Shown piece after piece: positions 32,081 through 41,775 of a DNA stretch of 64,000 nt. Under the pieces are notes generated by a model. That model had not been told where the DNA came from. It made no database searches and worked only from the letters and a program-made list of their open reading frames with translations. The stretch is taken from positions 124,001 to 188,000 of the forward strand of contig JAJFPB010000011.1 in NCBI GenBank assembly GCA_020881915.1, written 5' to 3'. Both the position numbers and the translations under genes were made by a program. The DNA comes from Paramyrothecium sp. XJ0827. Its lineage: Eukaryota; Ascomycota; Sordariomycetes; Hypocreales; Stachybotryaceae. Every line of letters starts with the position of its first letter. The stretch's first letter is position 1.

Positions 32081-32102
32081 GATGTCCATCCCTGGCTTGA
32101 TG

Positions 32103-32404
32103 GGCCTTCGTCATTAGCCTCAACATGATAGGTGAGGAATGTACGATGACTGACCAACGCCATAGGCGTGACATCCTACCATATGCGCCCTTACTCTAGC
32201 GACAGGAGTAAAAAGGTGCCGCGTGCGGTTGAAGCGATGGAAAGTTTTCTGCATGACGAGTCTGCACACCCCGCGGCTTTTAGGCAGTCAGCTGTAGTGA
32301 GCCACTTGAGGCATGAGCCACATTAGTCAGCAGGAAGTAACCAATAGAGGAGCCATTAACCCTCTGAAGCAGAGGTATTATGCAAAATAATTTTTAAAAT
32401 ACTA
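32103..32404. other. Intergenic gap between hAT-3 and the next pogo
   Basis: No coding region or repeat recognised. It ends with the TA target site (32403-32404) of the pogo relic. Confidence 0.4.
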
Positions 32405-33955
32405 ACGTACATGCATAACGATTGGATCAACATAACGAATGGATCAAAAATCCCTCAATCTACAACCTAACCATTTCATCAATTGATTCTCAACAATTTA
32501 AGATGCCGAACTCTAATAATGAGCCTAATATTATTCTTGCACTTCATGCCTTTCAATCTAATCCAAAATTAAGCCTGCGACGCGCAGCACAGATCTACGA
32601 GATCCCATTCTCAAGCCTACGTAATCGCAAGCAAGGCATGCCTTCTCGACGCGATACTAAGGCTAATTTACGTAAACTATCTGATCTTGAGGAACAGACG
32701 ATAGTTCAATATATCCTTGATCTGGATATGCGAGGATTTCCTCCCCGGCTTTGTGGTGTTGAAGATATGGCAAATCGATTGCTTGCTGAGCGAGATATGC
32801 CTCCTGTTGGGCCACGATGGGCCTCGAATTTTATTAAGCGGCAACCAGAGCTCAGAACGCGTTTCTTTCGCAGATATGACTACTAGAGGGCCAAATGCGA
32901 AGATCCAATCGCGATAAACGCGTGGTTTGAGCTTGTGGCGAATACAATCGCGAAGTACGGCATAAGATCAAATGATATATACAACTTTGATGAGACAGGC
33001 TTTATGATGGGCGTTATTATGAGCGGGATGGTCGTTACAGGCGCAGAAAGGCGTGCGAACCCTAAAAGATCCAGCCCGGAAACCGTGAGTGGGTTACAGC
33101 GATTGAATCGATCAATGCTGAAGGGTGGGCGCTGCCGCCGTTCATCATTGTTGCAGGCCAATATCACCTCTCTAGCTGGTATCGCGAAAGCAACCTCCCG
33201 GGCGATTGGGTTATTGCAACCACTAAGAATGGTTGGACCGATAACGAGACGGGCCTTGAGTGGCTAAAGCACTTCAATCGGCATACAATTAAAAGATCAA
33301 ATGGTGCCTATCGTCTTCTGATCCTTGACGGGCATGAGAGCCACCATTCGGTCGCTTTTGAGGATTTCTGCAAGGAGAACAAGATTATTACGCTCTGTAT
33401 GCCATCTCATTCATCTCATTTACTCCAGCCGCTTGATGTGGGCTGCTTTGGGCCGCTTAAGAAGGCTTATGGTCAAGAAATAGAGCATTTGATCAAATGC
33501 TCTATAACACACATTTCAAGACCGAGTTCTTTCCCGCCTTCTACAACGCACACCAAGTCATAATGACCAAATCGAATATTCAGGAGGCTTTAAAGGAGCT
33601 GGACTTACTCCTTTAGATGCGAGCCATGTGATCTCGAAGCTTGATATTCGATTACGAACTCCAACGCCTGCTATAAATGAGCCAGAGCTTCCTGCCCCTT
33701 GGACCTCACGAACCCCAAAGACAGTAAGAGAAACCGAATCTCAATCCGAATTCATTGAGAGACGAATTAGAAGACATAAGAGCAGTTCTCCAGCATCAAT
33801 TGTTGATGCATTAAAGTCTTTTTCTAAGGGAACGAAGGCAATTAATAGGATGGCTCTATTAGAGTCAGAGGTTAAGGATCTTCGAGAGGCAAATGCAATA
33901 CTAAGCCGGCGCCGGAGGGGAAAAAAGAAACGCCTACGTAATGGAGGGACGATGA
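32405..33955 (+). pseudogene. pogo-like element with nonsense and frameshift mutations, 3' end missing
   Basis: The left terminus ACGTACATGCATAACGATTGG follows TA. The transposase probably starts at ATG 32503 (MPNSNNEPNIILALHAF), with HTH, FPPRLCGVEDMANRLL and RRYDY. An in-frame TAG at 32884 replaces the CAG seen in the copy at 43349 (a CA to TA change). Further on, YNFDETGFMMG and LILDGHESHHS are present in other frames, with indels near 33065 and 33515. The coding part is lost at RRRRGKKKRLRNGGTM (about 33955), where a hemerythrin-like exon begins. No right terminus is present. Confidence 0.8.
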
Positions 33956-34018
33956 CTAGTACCTGTAGTGCGAGCGGCCACACGTTGGCGGAGAAAGATC
34001 ACGAGGAGCATCAACAGG
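33956..34018 (+). pseudogene. Hemerythrin-like exon fragment
   Basis: The segment STCSASGHTLAEKDHEEHQQ, followed by a GTACGCGG donor, is almost identical to 42979-42921 of the hemerythrin-like pseudogene (reverse strand there). It carries the conserved HxxxH part of the domain. The homology continues about 30 bp into the intron. The rest of the gene is not found downstream. It directly abuts the broken pogo end, so this is a recombination junction between two loci that both have a pogo beside a hemerythrin gene. Confidence 0.65.
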
Positions 34019-34025
34019 TACGCGG

Positions 34026-34588
34026 CGTCCCCTCCCGTCCCCCCCACCTACAGTGGGAGACTTACAATGGTCTCTACGCGTCTTTTCACTCATTTGTAAG
34101 CTCGGGTCCAGCTTCACACCTGATTCCATGTGCCAACAACATGGGAGTATTATAACGGAGGGATTCTGGATAGACTCAAAAACGCAGGTCCAGACCTTAT
34201 GGATCATTCCATTGGGCCAAACATTCCCCCAAGACTTCCCTCGACTGGTCGGCTTCGCTTTACCTGCACGAACAGGAGACGTCGCCGAAACCGAGATAAT
34301 CACATTAGTTTTAACGGTAGCCCTATCTCTTCATCTGCACGCCGATCCCATGACCAGGATGGACCGTGATTTCTGCCGCACATAATCATCACGAGCATTA
34401 TCACGTTTGAGGCTATGGGTAAAGCAGGTCTGTGAGACGAAGGACGTGCAATCGCGGTACCACGTCTCGATTTGTTGACCGGGCAATCAGTGGAAGCCTT
34501 TCAAGCGATTTAAGGCTACGCTGTCTCTTGTTACGCTGACACTCTATTGCATCCCAACCTTCACCAATGCCTCAAACTTGGTCCAGCA
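34026..34588. other. Stretch with no supported gene
   Basis: A plus-strand frame near 34130-34369 (WEYYNGGILDRLKNAGP and following) is mildly protein-like but matches nothing I know and has no clear splice context. Confidence 0.3.
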
Positions 34589-35065
34589 CTAAAAGTAAGG
34601 CGATTTCTCCTCGATCTGAGTTTCAACATCGCCCACATGTTTCTTATCTTTTTCCATGCAGGAGTTATTTGGGGCGACAATGTCCCGGTCTCGGAGTCCG
34701 GTGAAGCGCCAGTTCGCGATCGTCTCTGTTTGTGAAGAAGATCGTTTGGTGCCCTGATTGCGGCTATGATCCTTCAATTTATGTGCTTGCTTAACAGAAG
34801 GGTTTCTAACATGTTCTCGAATTTCCGTCAACGGTTTGAAATTCCCATCACCAGCGACCGTCAACCCTCCCGTTCGTGGGGGAGGTCTGGCAGGACGAAG
34901 TTGAGGTAGAGGAGCAAACCCGTCGCCATGTACGCCACCCTCACCGATCTTGTCATTAGGGGTCACAGGTTCACTGTTGTCATAACCACAGGGTTCTGTT
35001 GTGACGCTCACATCATGTCGTGTGGCGGCTGGCGTCCGTGCTTTGTGCTTGTCGATTGGTGCCAA
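34589..35065 (-). CDS. Hypothetical protein, low confidence
   Basis: A 158-codon frame on the minus strand begins MAPIDKHKARTPAATRHD. It is polar, rich in Pro, Thr and charged residues, with no motif, signal peptide or membrane segment. It may be a disordered N-terminal region, or only a chance frame between a hAT-like terminus and decayed sequence. No introns or neighbours support it further. I do not recognise it. Confidence 0.2.
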   Translation of the reverse strand: MAPIDKHKARTPAATRHDVSVTTEPCGYDNSEPVTPNDKIGEGGVHGDGFAPLPQLRPARPPPRTGGLTVAGDGNFKPLTEIREHVRNPSVKQAHKLKDHSRNQGTKRSSSQTETIANWRFTGLRDRDIVAPNNSCMEKDKKHVGDVETQIEEKSPYF

Positions 35066-35079
35066 GGTACGAGTTGAAT

Positions 35080-35155
35080 GTAACTCTAGTGTCGATCGAT
35101 ATAAATCGATCGATCAGAGCTCGGAATCGATCTGTACGATCGATTTCCAACTCTG
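35080..35155. repeat. hAT-like terminus cutting IS3EU copy C
   Basis: Read on the minus strand from 35155, the sequence starts CAGAGTTGGAAATCGATCG and is followed by atcgatcga palindromes, the form of a hAT end. It falls exactly where the integrase of copy C is interrupted. The next 8 bp, GAAATGGT, would be the duplication, but the partner end was not found. Confidence 0.45.
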
Positions 35156-35584
35156 GAAATGGTATTGGATCGTTGTGTCATCTCGATGATGACTTGCTCT
35201 GTCTTCTCCAGCAACGCAAGACGTTCTTCGTCACTGTTGATCCTGCGTATCCAGCGGCGGTCTGTGTGAAGCCTGATTCGCTTTAGACCTCCTTTGGTGA
35301 TCGGCCAGCCCTGTCTCTGTAGGACGCTCAGTGTCTGCTTTTCACTGAGCCCAACGCGAAATATCAGGTCGCGGATAGCCTCTATTAGCTCGGGACTTTC
35401 TTGGGTTCGGTTTTGCTGGCGTGGGAGGTCCCAACTCGCGATTCGGCGAGAGATTGTGCTGAGATTGACGATGACATCATGATGCTTCCGAAGCTTATAC
35501 TGGATTCTGCGTCGCGAAATACCGTTGAGGTAGAGATGGGTGATATATTCGCGATATTGATCAATCGAGTTGCGAGGACGTGCC
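35156..35584 (-). pseudogene. IS3EU integrase, N-terminal fragment (copy C)
   Basis: Starting at ATG 35584 (MARPRNSIDQYREYITHLYL), 143 codons align without gaps to copy A and include both helix-turn-helix segments. The fragment ends at MTQRSNTIS, before any catalytic residue, because of the hAT-like terminus at 35155. It could at most make a DNA-binding fragment that competes with the full protein; that is speculative. Confidence 0.85.
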
Positions 35585-35856
35585 ATTTCGGAACCGGGGA
35601 AGTCGCAAAAGGAGGTGGGCGACATTCTGGGTTCTGAAAACTGGAAAAGGGGGGTGGTGCAGGGGCGGTCAAACGCGCTAGTCCGCAGCGGCATGGCAAC
35701 TGGCCCGCAGCGGTGACTCGTCCGGAATGGCTTAGCCTAACCTAACTAGGTAGAACCCGACCAAGCCAAGGGAAGGACCAATATTTTCAGAACCCTAGAT
35801 CCCTTCCACTGTCGTTCCACCTTCCCCTTTAAACCATCTCGTCGGTGGAAAAGCTC

Positions 35857-36771
35857 ATGGTCAGCAACAGCGTCATGCCCACAGTCGATCCTTACGTCGT
35901 TAGCGAGACTCCTGGCGCGGATGGGGACTTTCTCGGCCGGAACGCTGAGGGGAAGAGGAGAAGATTGATCCAACCGAGCGTCCGCAAATCCGCGGCCAAG
36001 ATTACCGTACGATCAGAAAAACCTCATGCGAAGCTACGGATGCTAACTTGTCCATCGGAGCAGAAGAAGAAGCAGTCGAAGAAGGGCCCTCCCCGCGGCT
36101 CAGTCCGTCATTTCCCATGCCGGCAGTGCGTCACCCGCGCTAGCAGGGCTCCCGGTCATGAATGCGCCTCTCAAGACAGTATGATTGATTGTCCTCGGCC
36201 TTACGCTTGATACGCTGACATACATTGATTAGATACTGGTGCTGCGTGCTGGGACTGCGCAAAGAACGGCCACACATGTCGACCGGTGAGACACATTTGC
36301 TCTCTGTCAGCCAACTGGCCACTTACCCCGCTGCATCTCTAGGTTCCTGTTGAAGCTCATGCCGCTGTACGTGCCTTTTGGGGCCTGAACCGGCAGCTCA
36401 ACGGCGCCGATGAAGAACCAGGCGAGATCTGGCGTGCTGCCGCACAGCGGGCAGCTCAGCAATTACGAGCTTGCGGCAGTGGTGCTGTCCCTCCTCCTAC
36501 TCCCCGGCCAGCTCCTGCCTTGGCTTCATTTGGCGAAGTAGTTGAGAGAAGCTTTGAGGAGAGAAAGCTTATAGCGCTGGAGACCATCGCTGGGGCTGCT
36601 CGGCTCTGGATTGTGAGTATAGCCAAGTCATTAGAGGCAACTTCGAGGACTGACTCCCTATCCCAGCAGCTCACTCAACCGGACGAGGAGGAGGGGGGTG
36701 AGGAGGAGGATGAGGAGGAGGATGAGGAGGAGGATGAGGAGGAGGATGAGAAGGAGGAAGAGGATGACTAG
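35857..36771 (+). CDS. IS3EU accessory protein 1 (zinc-knuckle, acidic C-terminus), intact copy C
   Basis: CDS join(35857..36178,36233..36285,36343..36612,36667..36771), 249 residues, all introns GT..AG with consistent phase. The N-terminus is basic (KKKQSKKGPPRG). Residues about 85-120 carry two Cys/His clusters, CRQC(x9)HEC and CWDC(x4)HTC. An Ala-rich helical part follows (AAAQRAAQQLRACGSG, ALASFGEVVERSFEERKL), and the end is Glu/Asp-only (a run of EEEDEEEDE units). Copy A shares exon sizes 53 and 270. An in-frame GTG at 35845 precedes the ATG. It sits head-to-head with the integrase gene, about 270 bp apart, so both may share a promoter. The function is unknown; binding to element DNA or to the integrase is an inference. 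Confidence 0.65.
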
Positions 36772-36796
36772 GAAAATAAAGAAATTGGGCGGTGTC

Positions 36797-36830
36797 GGTT
36801 CGAATCCGACTACCGCATCATACTGCATCT
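36797..36830 (+). other. tRNA-like T-arm remnant
   Basis: gtcggttcgaatccgac is a perfect 5-bp stem with a TTCGAAT loop, the canonical T-arm, followed by taccgca like an acceptor 3' strand. The matching 5' acceptor (tgcggta) and the D and anticodon arms are not found upstream, so this is not a working tRNA gene. It may be a tRNA-derived scrap or chance. Confidence 0.35.
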
Positions 36831-36973
36831 TGCTTCGAAGGAATTGAAATGCATTCTGCTGGTTCGGTGCGGACTCGCGGCTATGACAGCACCTTCCTTG
36901 CGGCGCCCAAAATTGTACTGCGGGGCCCAGTGAATACGCCGCTAACCCAATTTAGCACGTTTGCAGTGATTTT

Positions 36974-37010
36974 GGGGGTTTTGCAACAGTCACCCCTATA
37001 GCCTGCCATA
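36974..37010 (-). repeat. Terminal inverted repeat of IS3EU-like copy C
   Basis: Read on the minus strand it is TATGGCAGGCTATAGGGG, then TGACTGTTGCAAAACCCC, nearly identical to the left end of copy A. Confidence 0.85.
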
Positions 37011-37152
37011 ATATGTGGGGCCGCCAGCAGCGCCGTGGTAGCTGCCCAGTGGGCTACTCCCCGTCCTAAAATCAGCCTCGCAATATCCGTTTCATCTTCG
37101 GCGGTGACAGCACCCCTCGCGGATTGTCCATAGGAGATTTTCATAATTGCGG

Positions 37153-38821
37153 CTAATCACAATACTTTGTCCCGGGAGGATGCAATGTCCTCGGAAACCT
37201 GCAGTTTATCTTCGTGCACCATCCATCTTCTACCATGGGACACTGTGTTCTAAGTTCAGTTCCAATCACCTAGGATAACAGCCGATTGGTAACTCACATG
37301 ATGTCCATAGGGGCAATCAGCCACTTCGCAGCCCTGAGCATCATTGCAAGGCATTAGGCGCACATTTTTCCTCATGGCCCTTATCTCTTCATCGTTAGGC
37401 ATACGGCTATGATTGTATGGACAATCCTTCTTGTGGCAATTTCCCCGTAGGTGATACTTGAAGCAGAACCTTCCCGATCCTTTGCGGCTCACCATCTCCA
37501 ACATAACCTTTGGATCAGCATCAATAGAAGGGTCCAGCCCCCGCGGACCTGGTCTCCAGGAGGACTGCAGAGACTGTAGTGAACGGCTGAACGCCGAAGC
37601 AAATTTACCGGCTTCGAAGAAAGCAAGCTGATCTGCGATGGCGGGGCCGCAGACTTGGCAACGCTTGCATACGACGGAATCGCTGCAGAAGCACTTGTCT
37701 TGGCCTGGGATACTGGTGGAAACACGATTTTGAGTGAGCTTTAGGCCAAAGGAGTTGGTTCCGGAGAAGCTTGGTGAACTATACCTTCGGGCTTCTCTTT
37801 ACGGAAAAGAGTCTCGCCAAGATTCAATATTCTGGCACCTGTTGTAACAAGCTCTGGAACGGTACAAACACCTTCGAGGATAGTGATCCGCTTTCGTGTC
37901 TTCTCATCCCGTAGTATCTCGCCCAGGAACGGAGCATAACTGGAATCGTGCGGGACGCCCAGCAAGATGTGTTTACAGTTTTCGTTTCGCAGGTTCCATT
38001 TGGTCAGCTCTGACAGCACATGCCTCAGCATAAGTACATGGACTTGTGAAGGCCATGGTGGCCGGGAAGCATGCTTACCTTTAATCTTAAAATCAGACCT
38101 TACTTCACCATACCCAACGTCGATGAAGTCAAAGGATGCCTTGGCCTGAGTGAATCCTAGTGTAAAATCTTTCAGGTTGGATAACCTCTCGATGCTGCCG
38201 TCGCTCTGCATGGTTTCGCCGAGACCAGTGAAGTTGGCGACGATTTTGGCGACAATCTCGACATCTTGTGCTTGATTAACGCACCGCTCAGCAATAGCAG
38301 ACCGAAGTGCATCGGCTGCTCTTTTCCCGCCTTCGATGCCCTGTCTGATCCAGTCCTCGCGAAACTGTTAAACGTTTTCCCGTTAGTCCATGGGGAGTCG
38401 AGCCAGAACCTCCTAGGATGAATGCTTACAATAAGACCATCTCCATCAATCAACAGAGTAATGTAGGGATTGCTATTCTGAGCGTGAATTAGCTTTCGGT
38501 GCAGGTACAAGAGCAGGTAGGCCAGCTCCGATTTACCTTTAGAGCGTCGTTTTCCTGACGCGTGGCGTCGAGGTCCGCTTGCCTATCTTCCAGACCAAGT
38601 TCATAGTTACAAAGCTCGTTGCGGAGCTGTCGGATCTCTCTGTCGACTCTTATGCCATAATCTAGCAGTTTCTACCTCGCAAAGACGCGGTCAGCAGGGA
38701 ATACTCCGCATTTCGCGTGGGGAAAAGGACTGGCTGAACTTACGCTGACAAAAGAACTGCTATTTAGCTGGAGGTCTCGGGATGTTTGCATAAAGTCCAT
38801 GGAATTCCGGCTGACTGCCAT
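37153..38821 (-). CDS. Tandem CCCH zinc-finger protein with DUF7923-like domain
   Basis: Seven exons can be joined: 38821-38744, 38671-38537, 38477-38430, 38364-37785, 37712-37609, 37564-37298 and 37242-37153, giving 433 residues. The first 70 residues include a coiled-coil-like stretch (REIRQLRNELCNYELGLEDR). Then comes a NYN/PIN-like region beginning YITLLIDGDGLI, REDWIRQGIEGGKRAADALR, the fungal DUF7923 pattern. The end has three Cys/His fingers: CFKYHLRGNC..C..H, CNDAQGCEVADCPYGHH, and CPMVEDGWC..C..H with the ending LHPPGTKYCD. Such proteins are thought to bind RNA. The apparent stop at 37741 and the frame change near 37600 fall inside proposed introns of 72 and 44 bp, so the gene may be intact. 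The N-terminal start is less sure. Confidence 0.7.
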
Positions 38822-39132
38822 AGCGAGGCTTGGACCTACGGCGTGGTCGTGCCCGTGTCCCACGAGAGAAGACATACAGCTTTCAGAGTGGTGGTTCATG
38901 AGCCTAAGGCGCTGGAAATGTCGGTTTGTTCTCTCTCCGTTTGTGCGCAGCCGAGGGTATCGTCATTCAGAAACGCAGTGGTAATGGTGCCAGGTATGGA
39001 ATTTCCTCGTATTACAACCGAACGCGACAAAGCACGGGACGTGGCTGCTTGAATAGACCGCCAAGGATTGGTCGCTCGGAAACAAGGAGAAGCCGTTGGA
39101 AGCAGAGTGCGCCGACTTCAGCTCACCGCCGC
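38822..39132. other. Gap between the CCCH gene and the small secreted protein
   Basis: This is the likely upstream region of the CCCH gene. No further gene is supported. Confidence 0.35.
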
Positions 39133-39441
39133 TCATCGCGGCAGGGGTGCCGTGACAACGATCATCTGAATGACAGATCCAAACATGCAAACCATTCCAT
39201 TGGGGAACTGGGTTGCGTAGCTCCTACTGCACGCACGGCCCCGTGGCGTTAGCGTGCCGCCTCCACCTCCGCTGCTACCACTGCCCCGGCTACTACGTCC
39301 TCCACGACCGCCGCGACGCCTGTACAGGTCATGATTATTGGTCTGGGCATTGGTACTCACGGCTTTGTCGACGCCATCGATCGTGTTGGCAGCCGCGGAT
39401 GTGACGAGGAGAGAAACGAGAACAGAGACTAAGTGTCTCAT
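39133..39441 (-). CDS. Small Gly/Arg/Ser-rich secreted protein
   Basis: The ATG at 39441 begins MRHLVSVLVSLLVTSAAANT, a clear signal peptide with cleavage expected after SAA. The mature part has a polar stretch, then RRRGGRGGRSSRGSGSSGGG and a short tail with two cysteines (CSRSYATQFPNGMVC). It is 102 residues in total. The Gly-rich centre is low complexity. A longer start upstream exists, but the signal peptide fixes this ATG. No family is recognised. It could be a cell-wall-associated or effector-like protein. The tail may have another intron. Expression data would be needed to confirm it. Confidence 0.45.
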   Translation of the reverse strand: MRHLVSVLVSLLVTSAAANTIDGVDKAVSTNAQTNNHDLYRRRGGRGGRSSRGSGSSGGGGGTLTPRGRACSRSYATQFPNGMVCMFGSVIQMIVVTAPLPR

Positions 39442-39784
39442 GGTGAGGCTGTGTAAACATAATTTCTTTGCTTCTCTCACACCTTCCATCGAGTTACACT
39501 CCGTAACAGCCGCCTGCAATAGAAAATTTTTTAAGCGTCTTTGGAGTTGCCGGGGCTATCGTGTCGTCCCTTTTCTCAACCCTTACTTTGCACGGTTCAA
39601 CGGATGCGCCAGGTTGACTGCCTGCACGTTCCCTGCTTCGTGGTCTCTGGAGCTATCGATATCAGGTGGAAGCCTGTGCTCGCGGGGTTCTGTCAGACCG
39701 CATCAAGACTATTCTGATCATGGCTCGTACAGCGACCGACCGGCCTTACGCTCTTCGTTGCCTATAAAGTTGACCTGCCTTGTC

Positions 39785-40060
39785 TCACGAGGGGTAGGGC
39801 CTAACTGCATCTCTGGTGAAGGAACCACTGGTCGTAAGCTCGGTGATATGCTTCTCGCTGGGAGACGTCTCGGTCGGCTTGATATACTGATAGATACCTG
39901 TAAACAGGTAATGGATAAGAACATGATCGACTTCCTCAGAAATAGTCTCAATAAAGAGGCTAGAACTAGGTGTGCACTGTCGATCATGAGTGGGCGATAT
40001 TTTTGAAATTTGGCTTAAAAGGCTTTGGGGGATTTTGAAAGCGTGTTTACTGCCTCCCAA
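39785..40060 (-). pseudogene. BTB/POZ domain fragment
   Basis: The minus-strand frame reads GGSKHAFKIPQSLLSQISKI, then SLFIETISEEVDHVLIHYLF and TGIYQYIKP. This matches the BTB pattern of a buried strand, the F.vHk.lL helix and the later ..fe.vL.yLYtg.Y segment. The part between these blocks, about one helix, is shorter than usual. No initiating ATG is seen and no C-terminal region follows. In filamentous fungi such proteins are numerous and of unknown role. Probably a relic, possibly one exon of a spliced gene. Confidence 0.5.
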
Positions 40061-41775
40061 ATATACACCAAAATGTTTGCTAGCGTATGGCCTGTGCTAT
40101 GTTAGCTAGAACAAGACGCGGCAGATACATCGCTACGAACAAGGATTCAGGCTGGGAAATCTTCATTGATGGATTCTTGGTGGTCTGGTTTGGAACCATT
40201 TCTCCGTCCTTTCATTTTCGCAAGCCAAGCATATTACCTACGAAAGCTTATTGCGAGTTAGGCAGTTTGTGAAATTCTCTAGGCCCGCCAGTTGCTGTTT
40301 ATGTGTGACTGAGGCTTTTGTTAATAAATTATACGATGCGTTCCGTGGGTGTAGCCTGCCAAATCTGACATTCCACACTGTCTCAGGCGTCGCTTTGCTC
40401 AAAGAATCTTTTGCATTCCATGCGGCTCTTCCGAGTATGCACATATACCAACCTAAATTCTTGGACCAGGAAATGATATGCCTTAAAAAATACCTTCGGA
40501 ATGAAAGGCTCTTCCTTGTGCCCCCTCGAAAGCAACAATACCCACCCTGAACCAAGCCACCCTGGCCACTAGATTCGCGACACATTTTTCATGCCACACC
40601 TGAATAACCCCCCGAAACTAGCTTCTTATCACTCGATCGGTTCAGGATGGGAGAGCTTTTAACAGCAGTATGAAAATGGAGGTAGCAATTACTCACTCAA
40701 GACGAAAGCCATCGAACCCTTTCACACTTGAAGAGAATAGAACAAAGGGGAGAGGATGAGAAAGTAGGTGAAGATATCAGGGAAACAATAGAGACAACAG
40801 ACGGTGAATTACCGATACCACAACTCTAATTCGGTGCTAGAGCATGCATAACATAGCTTAGATTGGAGTTTTAAGGAAGAATAGATAGCAGCCATGTCAC
40901 CAAATGAAATTCAACTATTGAATCAGGTTATCAAATGGCTGTTACCTAGTTCTCGACCACAGTTGCACTCACGCGGTGTATCCGTGCTTAACAACCCAAC
41001 CAGGGTTACCCCTGATCACGATTCTCCAGAATTTTCTTCACTTCAAGCACAAACGGCCGTTCCCAAGATGACCAGGCATCCCGAGACATCAGCTTGAGAA
41101 CGAATAACGTGACTTCGCGGCGCCTACGTGTTTGCCTAATGGGTTGCTGGTGGAGACAGAGCGCGAGATCAATCCGTATCGCGCGTCCCATGCCAAGAAA
41201 TGGTGCCTGGCCGAGGCCAAGATCTGATGTTAACTGCCGCCGCCCCGACAGGTGCCTTGTCTTTGGGTCTTCCCCGCACAGGCCTGTGCTAAGGTGCCGA
41301 GGTGCAGAGGCCAAGTCCACTAAAGTCTACGCTGAACAGCTAACTTGGGGCTGCGGCCAAGTCAGCGTTCTTGGTTTGATGAGACTCGTTTTATTCTCAG
41401 GATGATACAGATATTTACGTGTCTTTCGCTTTTCCTCGGGGCTCTCGTTCTCTCTTGTCCCATCTTTCCGACTCTGGCCAAATGTGCCAAGATTTGGTCA
41501 CGGAACTGAGGCTCCTCGTAGCCCGCCGAAAAACCCTGACATGGTCTCACGATCGCCGTTATGATGTAATGATGGGTCCAGCGACGTTGACAAGTAGCTG
41601 AGCCTGGACATGTGACTTATCCGATAATTACTCTGAAATTAATACCGAAGCAGTGGTGGATATGTTCGTATCAATTTTGACCCAGCTACCGGTAGCTCTG
41701 CCCTAACCCTGCAAGAACCGAGCTCAGAATACATTTACATCATAAGAGCAGCGGTTTCTCATTCCCAATCCATTC
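40061..41775. other. Long stretch without a supported gene
   Basis: Several frames of 60-115 codons overlap on both strands without motif, signal peptide or clear splice structure. A minus-strand frame ending at 41006 (KLMSRDAWSSWERPFVLEVK) looks somewhat protein-like and could be a decayed exon. Nothing here can be named. Confidence 0.4.

Larger units (their letters stand above)
26819..32094 (-). mobile_element. Complete hAT element (hAT-3, 5,276 bp), target duplication GCTTGATG
   Basis: The termini are CAGGCGTGGACATC at 26819 and, reversed at 32094, CAGGGATGGACATC. A perfect 8-bp direct repeat GCTTGATG flanks the element (26811-26818 and 32095-32102). Both ends contain dense subterminal arrays of gattcgaatcga-like palindromes (26840-27125 and 31755-32080), probably the transposase-binding regions. 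The transposase is on the minus strand (27324-30035). About 1.7 kb of non-coding sequence lies between its start and the right terminus. The ends look competent even though the transposase is broken. Confidence 0.9.
35156..37010 (-). mobile_element. IS3EU-like element copy C, left half only
   Basis: The copy is inverted relative to A. Its left-end repeat (reversed TATGGCAGGCTATAGGGG) ends at 37010. It keeps the divergent accessory gene 1 (35857-36771, plus strand) and the first 143 codons of the integrase (minus strand from 35584). At 35155 it is cut by a hAT-like terminus. The right half, with accessory gene 2, is missing. Confidence 0.85.

Noticed and set aside
37600..37760. Apparent stop and frameshift in the CCCH gene, taken at first as pseudogene signs
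   Set aside because: Both fall inside introns with acceptable GT..AG borders that preserve phase and give the usual family sequence on either side.
39338..40006. 222-codon plus-strand ORF
   Set aside because: It is antisense to the small secreted protein and the BTB fragment, has skewed composition and no motif, so it is most likely a shadow frame.
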